DNA of 64,000 bases from JBBRHQ01 sp963840235 (GTDB lineage Bacteria > Actinomycetota > Thermoleophilia > Solirubrobacterales > 70-9), in assembly GCA_963840235.1 (NCBI GenBank), contig CAWIYC010000008.1:1-64000 (forward strand). The letters run 5' to 3'. Shown here in pieces: positions 42,071-49,797 of the stretch. Every line of letters starts with the position of its first letter. Within the stretch, counting starts at the first letter, position 1. The notes beneath the pieces are model-generated. The model worked only from the letters and a program-made list of their open reading frames with translations, searched no databases and was not told where the DNA came from. The position numbers and the translations under genes were made by a program.

Positions 42071-42757
42071 ATGTCCAAGTCGCTGAACCCCATCCACCCG
42101 CTCCTCGTCCTCGCCCTTCTCGGCGTGCTCGCGGCCGTTTCCTCGGGCTGCGGGACGACCACTGCGAGCGTCGAGCGGGGCCGGACCCTGTTCATCCAGA
42201 ACTGCGGCACCTGCCACCAGATGGCGCAGGCCGGGACGACCGCCCAGGTCGGCCCCAGCCTCGACGACGCCTTCTCTGCGGCCCGCGCCGCCGGTGAGAG
42301 GGGCTCCACGATCGAGGGGATCGTCAGGGCCCAGGTCGAGAACCCGCGGCCCAGCAACGGCGACCCCGCCGTCTCGATGCCGGCAGACATCGTCGGCGGC
42401 CAGGACCTCGAGGACGTCGCCGCCTACGTCGGTGAGTACGCCGGCGTCCCCGGCGCCGCGCCCCCCAAGGTCCCGGGCGGACCGGGGGCACAGGTATTCG
42501 CCAACAACGGCTGCGGCGGCTGCCACATCCTCGCCGCCGCCAACTCCGGCGGCGTCACCGGACCGAACCTCGACAAGATGCTGGCTCCCGGCGACAACGC
42601 CGCAAGCATCAAGAAGATGATCGTCGATCCCAACGCCGAGATCGCTCCGGGGTACCCGGCGAATGTGATGCCGCAGGACTACGGCACGACGATCACCCCG
42701 ACGCAGCTCAACCAGTTGGTCCAGTTCCTGATCGACTCGACCCCGGCGGGCGGCTAG
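42071..42757 (+). CDS. Dihaem cytochrome c, probably lipid-anchored or exported
   Basis: 228 residues. The N-terminal hydrophobic helix ends in SSGCGTT, a lipobox-like Cys. There are two cytochrome c domains: the first with haem motif CGTCH, the second with CGGCH. The second domain is nearly the same as the tail of the CuA-less subunit II (GCGGCHILAAA, NVMPQDYG, the TDPNAE/VDPNAE block). It would carry electrons from the cytochrome bc1 level or feed the oxidase-like complex. It lies between the oxidase-like genes and ctaA, on the same strand. Confidence 0.88.
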   Translation: MSKSLNPIHPLLVLALLGVLAAVSSGCGTTTASVERGRTLFIQNCGTCHQMAQAGTTAQVGPSLDDAFSAARAAGERGSTIEGIVRAQVENPRPSNGDPAVSMPADIVGGQDLEDVAAYVGEYAGVPGAAPPKVPGGPGAQVFANNGCGGCHILAAANSGGVTGPNLDKMLAPGDNAASIKKMIVDPNAEIAPGYPANVMPQDYGTTITPTQLNQLVQFLIDSTPAGG

Positions 42758-42807
42758 CCAGAGCGTGCCAGGCCGCCACGGGCGGCTGCTTGGCATCATC
42801 CGCAGGC

Positions 42808-43785
42808 ATGCGGAAGCGCCTCCAGATCACCCCGCGCCAGTACCAGAGGGTCGCGATCGTCGCCCTCGCCTCGCTGTCCCTGATCGTCCTCAGCGGCGCC
42901 GCGGTCCGCCTCACGGGCTCCGGCCTCGGCTGCCCCGACTGGCCCAAGTGCTACGGAGGGACCGTGCCGCCGCTCGAGACCCACGCCGTGATCGAGTACG
43001 GCAACCGCCTCTTCACGGGCTTCGTCGGGCTCACCGTGATCGCCGCCAGCCTGCTCGCCTTCTTCCGCCGGCCCTACCGCTGGCACCTGGCCCTGTTCGG
43101 GGGGCTGCTACCGCTGGGGGTGATCGGGCAGGCGATCCTGGGTGCGCTGGTCGTCAAGCACCACCTCGCACCGGGGCTGGTGATGTGCCACTTCATCCTC
43201 TCGATGATCCTGCTCGACGCCGCCTTCGCCCTCGCCTGGTGCTCGAGCTACGAACCCGGAGAGCGACGGGCCTCCCGCGACTGGCTCGGCGTCTGGGCGG
43301 TGCGGGGATTGATCCCGTTGGGCCAACTGACCATTCTCGCCGGGACGATCTCCACCGCCTCGGGCCCCCACGCGGGCGCCAACGGCAACCAACTGGTCCA
43401 GCGCTTCGACTTCGAGGGGACCGGGACCCTGGAGTGGGTCGTGCAGCGCCACGCCACGATCGCGGCCCTGTTCGGCGTCGCCGCGATCGGCGTCTGGCTG
43501 CTGCTGCGGCGGCGGGGCGGGGACCGTCGCGCCGTCGGCCCGCTCGGCGTCGTCATCGGGCTGCTGGCATTGCAGGGCATCATCGGTGCGGTTCAGTGGA
43601 GCCTGGAGCTGCCGGGCGAGATCGTCTGGCTGCACATCGCCGTGGCAACGGTGACCTGGCTGGCGATGCTGTGGACGGTCGCCGCCGCCGGCCGGCTCGA
43701 GCCCCGTCAGGCCGAGGCCCGCTCGGCATCGAGATCGACGACGACCTGGGTCACCGGCAAGTCGATCTCATCGCGGGCGCGCTGA
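42808..43785 (+). CDS. ctaA: Haem A synthase
   Basis: 325 residues from ATG 42808. Eight transmembrane helices in two homologous halves, the extracytoplasmic Cys pair CPDWPKC (C42, C48), and haem-ligand His in ETHAVIEYGNR and VVKHHLAPGLVMCHF with partners near QRHATIAAL and WLHIAVATV. It oxidises haem O to haem A. Its last codons overlap the convergent USP-like gene by about 80 bp. The oxidase operon for its product is on the minus strand (45.3-49.7 kb). Confidence 0.92.
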   Translation: MRKRLQITPRQYQRVAIVALASLSLIVLSGAAVRLTGSGLGCPDWPKCYGGTVPPLETHAVIEYGNRLFTGFVGLTVIAASLLAFFRRPYRWHLALFGGLLPLGVIGQAILGALVVKHHLAPGLVMCHFILSMILLDAAFALAWCSSYEPGERRASRDWLGVWAVRGLIPLGQLTILAGTISTASGPHAGANGNQLVQRFDFEGTGTLEWVVQRHATIAALFGVAAIGVWLLLRRRGGDRRAVGPLGVVIGLLALQGIIGAVQWSLELPGEIVWLHIAVATVTWLAMLWTVAAAGRLEPRQAEARSASRSTTTWVTGKSISSRAR

Positions 43786-44357
43786 ACGACGCGCTGCTCG
43801 AGCCAGCGCGACCGGTCCGGCGGGTGGGTGGAGATGATGATCTCATCGGCCGGGAAGGCCCTCAGCGCATCCTCGATCGCGGCGTTGGGATCGGAGTCAC
43901 CGACCTCACCGCGCGCGGTAAGGCCGGCCTCACGGATCGCGATCAGCGACAGCTCCATCCGCTGGCGCGCCAGCTCGACGCCCTCGTCCACGTCGGATGC
44001 CCAGCCGGCGGCGCCGGAGCCGGCCAGCGCCGGCGTGACCACGAGGATCTCTGCCCTGCGCCCGCGGCAGCGCCTGCCGACCTCCTCCAAGAGGGCGCGC
44101 CCGGTGACGGTCTCGTTGGCGACCGCCAACAGCCTGTATGTCCCGTCGCCGCCCCGGCTGAGATCGGCGCTCCGGGGCGGCGACCCACGGAGGGTGCGAA
44201 AGGCGACGCCGAGGCCGAAGCCGATCAGCACCGCCCCCCAGACGGCGCCGACCGCGGGCCGCGTCAGCAGCGTCAGGGCGATCACCGAGGCGGCGCCGGC
44301 GCCGATCACGATCAACCAGCGAAACGCGTCTGCCTCGGAGCGGAGAGGGTTGTGCAT
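43707..44357 (-). CDS. Membrane-anchored USP-like protein
   Basis: 216 residues. Two N-terminal transmembrane helices (WLIVIGAGAASVIALTLL and VGAVWGAVLIGFGLGVA) precede a Rossmann-like domain: YRLLAVANETVTGRALLEEV, AEILVVTPAL and ending EIIISTHPPDRSRWLEQRVV, the last resembling a universal stress protein C-terminus. A paralogue with the same SRWLEQ block is encoded inside the aa3 oxidase operon (45937-47017). It overlaps ctaA on the other strand. Confidence 0.7.
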   Translation of the reverse strand: MHNPLRSEADAFRWLIVIGAGAASVIALTLLTRPAVGAVWGAVLIGFGLGVAFRTLRGSPPRSADLSRGGDGTYRLLAVANETVTGRALLEEVGRRCRGRRAEILVVTPALAGSGAAGWASDVDEGVELARQRMELSLIAIREAGLTARGEVGDSDPNAAIEDALRAFPADEIIISTHPPDRSRWLEQRVVQRARDEIDLPVTQVVVDLDAERASA

Positions 44358-44492
44358 CGAGCCTCCTTCTGCGATCGATTATTGCGCTCCGCCCATAAAA
44401 TGCATTGCGGTCGGCGCCCGGCTGCCGGAGCCGCGAGGGCCCACGGGCGACCCGTCCGTTCCGGGCGCCGAAGGCGACGCGAAGACGCTCGC

Positions 44493-44530
44493 TGAACGAT
44501 TTCAGCACTCAGGAGTGCTCAAACCGTTCA
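44493..44530. repeat. Interrupted palindrome, copy 2
   Basis: TGAACG (44493-44498) pairs with CGTTCA (44525-44530). Inside, TTTCAGCACTC (44500-44510) pairs with GAGTGCTCAAA (44513-44523) apart from one C-C mismatch. It is a relative of the palindrome at 18285-18308, with changed but still paired centre bases. It lies just after the end of the secreted-protein gene at 44544, where a terminator would sit. Confidence 0.6.
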
Positions 44531-44543
44531 TTGGAGACGCGAG

Positions 44544-45170
44544 CTACTTCTTGATCACGCCCTCGATCAGCGGCCAGCAGCCGTCGGTGCTCTTGGCCTG
44601 CTTGAAACCACCGCCCTCGAGCAGCGGCGGCACGAAGATCAGCAGGTTGTCACCGCCCGAGGAGCAGCGGATCGCGCTCGTCTTCGTTGCCAGCATGCTC
44701 AGGCGCTCGCCCTTGTGAATCGGGATCCCGACCGGGAAGGACTCGACGTTGTAGTGGTCGCTGTTGAAGTTCGACTGCTTCTGACCCTTGTAGTTGATCA
44801 CCGGGCCGTTGCGGACCGCCTTCGCCTCCCAGGTGCCGTTGACCTTCCTCGCCTTGGTCAGCTGAAGCCGGAAATGGCCCTTGCCGCCGGCGATCACCCG
44901 GATCCGTTTGAGGACGCCGCTGTCCGGCGCCTTCTCACCGCCGTTTGGTCGGCCGTAGGCCTCGTTCATGACCATCGTGCAGGACTTGCCGGGATCCTGG
45001 TGCTGACAGTCCCTGGCCGGTAGCGAGTTCGACGGCTGCACGGTCGGGTTGAGCTTGGAGCCGAAGTTGACCGTCGCGGCCATCGCCAAGGCCGGGACGA
45101 TCATCAGCGCGGCTGCTCCCACCGCCGCGGCTACTGCGCCACGGGTCCTGCGTGCGTCACTTCTCAACAT
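44544..45170 (-). CDS. Secreted protein, unknown
   Basis: 208 residues from ATG 45170, with GGAGGG upstream. A Sec signal peptide (GAVAAAVGAAALMIVPALAMA) is followed by a beta-rich domain of about 180 residues with four Cys (DCQHQDPGKSC pair, RCSSGG, GCWPLIEG). Motif blocks are SGVLKRIRVIAGGKGHFRLQ and KGERLSMLATKTSAIRC. A similarly laid out secreted protein occurs at 52261-53037. Function unknown. Confidence 0.75.
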   Translation of the reverse strand: MLRSDARRTRGAVAAAVGAAALMIVPALAMAATVNFGSKLNPTVQPSNSLPARDCQHQDPGKSCTMVMNEAYGRPNGGEKAPDSGVLKRIRVIAGGKGHFRLQLTKARKVNGTWEAKAVRNGPVINYKGQKQSNFNSDHYNVESFPVGIPIHKGERLSMLATKTSAIRCSSGGDNLLIFVPPLLEGGGFKQAKSTDGCWPLIEGVIKK

Positions 45171-45298
45171 CGGTATCCCTCCATGGTTGACCCGGTCACC
45201 GTACTCCGATGACGCGCCCCGGGCAAGCCCGGACGTGTGCGCGGCCGGACCATCTCGCGGGGCCGATCCGGCCCGGGCAGGCCGGGCCGCCGAGGCGC

Positions 45299-45925
45299 TC
45301 AGAGGATGTAGACGGTGGTGAAGACGATGATCCACATCACGTCGACGAAGTGCCAGTAGATGCCCGCGACCTCGACTCCGAGGTGGTCTTCTGCAGCCGG
45401 GCCGAAATGGCCGCGCCATGCGCGGATGTTGGCGAAGGTGAGCAGCAGCAGGCCGACGAAGACGTGGGCCCCGTGGAGCCCCGTGAGGCTGTAGAAGATC
45501 GTGCCGAAGGAGCCGTCGCGGGCGCTGAAGCCGAGGTGGACGTACTCGTTGAGCTGGATGAAGAGGAAGGTCGCGCCCAGCAGCCAGGTGGCGATCAGGC
45601 CGAGCTTCATCGCCCTGCGGTTGTTGCGGCGGATCCCCTCGAGCGCGTAGTGGACGGTGAAGCTCGAGGAGACCAGGATCGCGGTGTTGACGCCCGCGAT
45701 CGCGACCGGGAGGTGTATGCCCTCCGGCGGCCAGGAGGGCGGGCTGACGACTACGCGGAGGAAGAAGTAGGCGGCGAAGAAGGCGCCGAACAGCATCACC
45801 TCGGAGACGATGAAGAGGAGGATCCCGAGAGTCTGGCTGTCGATCCGCGAGCTCTGGTTGGCCTCCGGCGGTCCGTGGTGCTCGTGCTCGTGGCCGTGTC
45901 CCAGGGCGATGCTTGCGCTTTCCAT
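45299..45925 (-). CDS. coxC: Cytochrome c oxidase subunit III
   Basis: 208 residues. Starts with a His-rich stretch (GHGHEHEHHG), then five transmembrane helices with FIVSEVMLFGAFFAAYFFLR (helix I region with the conserved Glu), NEYVHLGFSARDGSFG and TGLHGAHVFVGLLLLTFANI, ending WHFVDVMWIIVFTTVYIL. Completes the minus-strand aa3 oxidase set. It is 12 bp from the USP-like gene upstream. Confidence 0.95.
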   Translation of the reverse strand: MESASIALGHGHEHEHHGPPEANQSSRIDSQTLGILLFIVSEVMLFGAFFAAYFFLRVVVSPPSWPPEGIHLPVAIAGVNTAILVSSSFTVHYALEGIRRNNRRAMKLGLIATWLLGATFLFIQLNEYVHLGFSARDGSFGTIFYSLTGLHGAHVFVGLLLLTFANIRAWRGHFGPAAEDHLGVEVAGIYWHFVDVMWIIVFTTVYIL

Positions 45926-45936
45926 CCCTGCTCTCC

Positions 45937-47017
45937 CTAGGCCTCTGCGCCCTCGGCCACGGCCGCCGCCACCTTCTCCGCCGGCCGCCCCGCCTCGACG
46001 TGCTCGACCGGCTTCTCGGTGATCTCCCGCACCCGCCCGACCAGGTCCTGCTCGAGCCAGCGGGAGGTCTCTCCGGCGAAGGTCGAGATCAGCACCTCGT
46101 CGATGCGGTAGTGGCGGATCGCGTTCTGCACCGCGTGGAAGGGGTCGGGGCTCATCGGCTGGCCGGTGGCGTCGACGTCACTGCGGTAGAGCTCGGCGAG
46201 GGTCGAGGCGAGGTCGCGGCAGACCTGCTCGCGCTCGATCTCATCCGAGCGGGGACAGATGATCGTGTAGCGGTGCGGCCGCTCGGCGGCACGGTCCTTG
46301 AGCCGCTTGACCAGGTCGGGGGTGGCGACGGTCTGGGTGGCGACCACGAGGGTGTGGATGACGTCCCAGCGGATCGAGTCGTCCTCGATCCGAACCGGGA
46401 TGTGGGTGACCGCGGTCTCGGGCTCGAACCGCTCCCGCGCCCACTCGACCAGGTCCTTGCGGGTAAGACCGAAGCGCGTCTCATAGAGGCAGGAGAGCAG
46501 CACCTCGCCCGGCTCGTGCGCCCGGACGGCGTCGTCGAGGGCCAGCGAGGGGTCGCGGTCCATCACCTCGCCGACCGAGTCGAGCCCGAACTCGGAGAGG
46601 ACCGCCATGGTCACGTCCACCCGGCTGCGGGCGGCGTCGCGGAGCTCGCCGGCGTCGATCAGCTGGCCCACGGCGGGCTGGTTCTGTGGGGCGACGACGG
46701 CGATGTATGGCACATCGGGGGCGCGCTCCCTTACCGCCCCCAGAAGCTTGCGCCCCCCGGCGACCTCGTTGACGAAGACCAGCAGCGGGCGCCCGTCGGA
46801 GGGCGGCGGAGGTGCCACCGGGCCTTCGGGGGAGGCGAACGGTCTCGGGCTGCTCCGAGCCGGCCGGCTCCCGCACGCCCGGGTCGGGCTGGACCCCGCC
46901 CTCGGTGGAGCGTGGAGCATCTTCGGCAGGTGCCTGGGGTGCGTCCGGGGCCGCTGCGGGCGAATCGGGGTCGCCGGGGACCACCGGCGCCTCCGGTGTG
47001 GTCGGCGACTCGGTCAC
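45937..47017 (-). CDS. USP-like protein inside the aa3 oxidase operon (frame break)
   Basis: GTG 47017 overlaps the CoxA stop by the usual 4 bases, so the start is firm. The first about 60 residues are Pro/Glu/Ala-rich (TESPTTPEAPVVPGDPDSPA). Near 46845 the frame breaks and continues with SDGRPLLVFVNEVAGG and two Rossmann-type halves: YIAVVAPQN ... VLLSCLYETRFGLTRKDLVEW and HTLVVATQT ... DEVLISTFAGETSRWLEQDL. It shares the SRWLEQ block with the protein at 43707-44357. Possibly a stress or regulatory partner of the oxidase. The indel may be an assembly error. Confidence 0.7.
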
Positions 47018-48918
47018 GTGCTTCCCGCCACCGTCGGCTGCGGCGCCGGGACCTCGGCTCCCTCGCCCGACATGATCGCGTGCCGGGCGCCGGGAACGCC
47101 GAACTCATACGGCCCCCCGACGACCCGCGGGATCTCGTCGAAGTTGAAGACCGGCGGCGGCGAGGAGACCTGCCACTCGATCGTCTTCGCCCGCCAGGGG
47201 TTGGCCTCCGCCCGCGGGCCGAAGCGCCAGCTGACGATCATGTTGTAGATGAAGACGAGCTGGACCGCGCCGAGAACGAATGAGAAGGCTGTGATCAGCA
47301 GGTTCCACTCGCCGAACTGGGTGGCGTAGTCGGCGACCCGCCGGGGCATCCCGTCCATGCCGATCCAGTGCATCGGGATGAAGGTGCCCCAGGTTCCGAC
47401 CACGGTCCCCCAGAAGTGGACCCGGCCGAGCTTCTCGTCGTACATCCGACCGGTCATCTTCGGGAACCAGTGGTAGATCCCGGCGAAGATGGTGAAGACG
47501 GAGCCGCCGAAGAGGACGAAGTGGATGTGGGCGACGATGAAGTAGGTGTCGGAGACGTGGATGTCCAGCGGCACCATGCCCAGCATGACGCCGCTGATCC
47601 CACCGACGGTGAAGGTGACGATGAAGGCGAGCGCGAATAACATCGACGTCGAGTAGGTGTGGATCTTGCCGAAGTACAGGGTCCCCAGCCAGGAGAAGAT
47701 CTTGATCCCGGTCGGAACGGCGATCAGCAGGGTGGTGATCATCATCGGCACCCGCAGCCAGCTGAACATCCCGGCGACGAACATGTGGTGCGCCCAGACC
47801 GAGTAGCTGAGGACGACGATCCCGAGCAGCGCCAGCGCCATCAGCCGGTAGCCGAAGATCGGCTTGCGGGCGTGGGTCGAGATCACCTCGGAGATGATCC
47901 CGAACCCCGGCAGCATCATGATGTAGACGGCCGGGTGCGAGTAGAACCAGAAGATGTGCTGGTAGGCGACGACGTCACCGCCCATCGCCCACTGGAAGAA
48001 GTTGGTGTGCAGGGCCCGGTCGAAGAGGACCATGAACTGGACCCCGGCGACGAACGGCGTCGCCGCGACCACCAGCAGCGAGGTCGAGAGGTTGGCCCAG
48101 ACCAGCAGCGGCATCCGCCAGAAGTTCATCCCCGGAGCCCGCATGGTGACGATCGTGACGATGAAGTTGAGCGCCGTCGCGATCGAGGAGGCGCCGGCGA
48201 ACTGGACCCCGATGTTGAAGAAGGACTGCCCCAGCGGGGCTCCGGTCGAGAGCGGCGCGTAGCCGGTCCAGCCGGCGTCGAAGGCCCCGCCAGGCGCCAG
48301 GAAGCTGGAGATGAAGAGGATGCCGGCGAGCGGGAGCATCCAGAAGCTGAGCGCGTTCAGCCGCGGGAACGCCATGTCGGGGGCGCCGATCATCAGCGGC
48401 AGGACGTAGTTCGCGATCCCGGCGAATACCGGGATCACGAAGACGAAGATCATCAGCGTCGCGTGGGTGGAGAAGAGGCCGTTGTAGGTGCTGGCGTCGA
48501 CGATCTGGGTGCCCGGCTGTGCAAGCTCGGCCCGGATCAGCATCGCCAGCAGGCCACCGATGATGAAGAAGAAGAATGTGGTGACGATGTACTGGATCCC
48601 GATCACCTTGTGATCGGTGTTGAAGCGGAAGTAGTCCTTCCAGCCCGTCGCCCCGTGCTGGGAGTGGTCATCGGGGATCGTCGGCCGGCCCGCGGCCCAG
48701 CGGAACCAGTAGTCGAAGCAGCCGAAGCCGACGAGGAAGCCCAGCGGAGCCAGGATCACGGGGACGATCAGCTGCGGGTAGCCGGTCTGCTCGGTCTGGT
48801 AGGCGGGCAGCCCCGAGAGCTTGCGCAGGGCGACGACGAGGCCGAAGCCGAAGGCGGCGGCGAGGATGGCGCCGAGGGCGCCCCGATACCAGCCGGGCTG
48901 CTTGATTGCCGCTGCCAT
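47014..48918 (-). CDS. coxA: Cytochrome c oxidase subunit I
   Basis: 634 residues. An extra N-terminal part of about 100 residues with two helices precedes the standard twelve-helix core. All ligands are intact: H152 (STHATLM, haem a), H328 and Y332 (SHPAVYI, CuB and the cross-linked Tyr), H377/H378 (WAHHMF), K406 (PTGIK), H464 (haem a3) and H466 (VAHIHFVL). Catalytic subunit of an A-type proton-pumping aa3 oxidase. It is 17 bp from CoxB upstream and overlaps the USP-like gene downstream. Confidence 0.97.
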   Translation of the reverse strand: MAAAIKQPGWYRGALGAILAAAFGFGLVVALRKLSGLPAYQTEQTGYPQLIVPVILAPLGFLVGFGCFDYWFRWAAGRPTIPDDHSQHGATGWKDYFRFNTDHKVIGIQYIVTTFFFFIIGGLLAMLIRAELAQPGTQIVDASTYNGLFSTHATLMIFVFVIPVFAGIANYVLPLMIGAPDMAFPRLNALSFWMLPLAGILFISSFLAPGGAFDAGWTGYAPLSTGAPLGQSFFNIGVQFAGASSIATALNFIVTIVTMRAPGMNFWRMPLLVWANLSTSLLVVAATPFVAGVQFMVLFDRALHTNFFQWAMGGDVVAYQHIFWFYSHPAVYIMMLPGFGIISEVISTHARKPIFGYRLMALALLGIVVLSYSVWAHHMFVAGMFSWLRVPMMITTLLIAVPTGIKIFSWLGTLYFGKIHTYSTSMLFALAFIVTFTVGGISGVMLGMVPLDIHVSDTYFIVAHIHFVLFGGSVFTIFAGIYHWFPKMTGRMYDEKLGRVHFWGTVVGTWGTFIPMHWIGMDGMPRRVADYATQFGEWNLLITAFSFVLGAVQLVFIYNMIVSWRFGPRAEANPWRAKTIEWQVSSPPPVFNFDEIPRVVGGPYEFGVPGARHAIMSGEGAEVPAPQPTVAGST

Positions 48919-48935
48919 CTAGCTCAGAGCCTCCA

Positions 48936-49724
48936 TTATGCCCCGCCGGCGCCGACCGGCGTCGGGTTGTCGCTGTTCATCTCGGTGATCGACTCGGCCA
49001 GTGGCGCAGGCACCTTCTCGGAGAGGGAGCCGACCCACTTGCGGAATTGCCCAGGGGGCTCGACCACGACCTTGGCCCGCATGGTCGAGTGGCCGAAACC
49101 GCAGAGCTCGGTGCAGACGAGCTGGTAGGTCCCGAGCCTGTCGGGCGTGATCACAGCGGTCGTGGTGATGCCGGGGACGTTGTCCTTCTTGATCCGCCAC
49201 TCCGGGACCCAGAATGAGTGGATCACGTCCTGGGCGTGCATCTTGAACAGGACCTGCCTGTCGAGCGGGACGTGCAGCTCGCCCTGGGACCACTTGTCGC
49301 CCTTGCCCGGGTAGCCGAAGCTCCAGGCGTACTGCTGCGAGAAGACGTCCACCGTCATCGCGTTGGCGTCGCGCTTCTCGATGTTGTGGAGCACATCCCA
49401 GCTGTAGCCGGCGCCGAAGAGGACGATGATCGTCGGGATCAGCGTCCAGGCGACCTCGAGCCGGGTGTTGCCGTGGATCGGCTCCCCGTCGGACTCGTCG
49501 CCCGGCTTTGCCCTGAACTTGTAGAGAGCGTAGGCGAGCATCACCACCACCAGGGCGAAGACGAAGGACGAGAGCACGATCATCACGTCCAGCAGCGTGT
49601 CGATCTTCGGCGCCGCTGTCGAACCCTGCTGGCCGTCCCAGCTGATGCTGAGCATCACCGCCGACATGACGGCCGTGAGCGCAACCGTGGCGGCGAGCAT
49701 CTTCGCTATCGGCAGACGGCCCAT
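48936..49724 (-). CDS. coxB: Cytochrome c oxidase subunit II
   Basis: 262 residues. An N-terminal helix and two membrane hairpin helices (DVMIVLSSFVFALVVVMLAY, LEVAWTLIPTIIVLFGAGYS) are followed by the CuA cupredoxin domain: VIHSFWVPEW (H169), VCTELCGFGHSTM (C204, C208, H212, M215). There is no cytochrome c tail. It accepts electrons from a cytochrome c and passes them to CoxA. First gene of the minus-strand oxidase operon, and the intact counterpart of the protein at 37142. Confidence 0.96.
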   Translation of the reverse strand: MGRLPIAKMLAATVALTAVMSAVMLSISWDGQQGSTAAPKIDTLLDVMIVLSSFVFALVVVMLAYALYKFRAKPGDESDGEPIHGNTRLEVAWTLIPTIIVLFGAGYSWDVLHNIEKRDANAMTVDVFSQQYAWSFGYPGKGDKWSQGELHVPLDRQVLFKMHAQDVIHSFWVPEWRIKKDNVPGITTTAVITPDRLGTYQLVCTELCGFGHSTMRAKVVVEPPGQFRKWVGSLSEKVPAPLAESITEMNSDNPTPVGAGGA

Positions 49725-49760
49725 TTGGCGCCGGGGATTCTATTGATTGAGCGGCGGGAG

Positions 49761-49785
49761 GCTTTCAGGTCGGGTGACTGAAAGC
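49761..49785 (-). terminator. Hairpin after the GT4 gene
   Basis: GCTTTCAG (49761-49768) and CTGAAAGC (49778-49785) around a 9-nt loop lie in the 73-bp gap between the end of the glycosyltransferase and the start of coxB. Confidence 0.5.
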
Positions 49786-49797
49786 ACAAGCGCCCGA

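Noticed and set aside
47659..49128. Long open frame on the plus strand opposite coxA
   Set aside because: It is the shadow of a GC-rich gene: composition is Asp/Glu/Arg/His-rich without domains, and the minus strand encodes an unmistakable CoxA.
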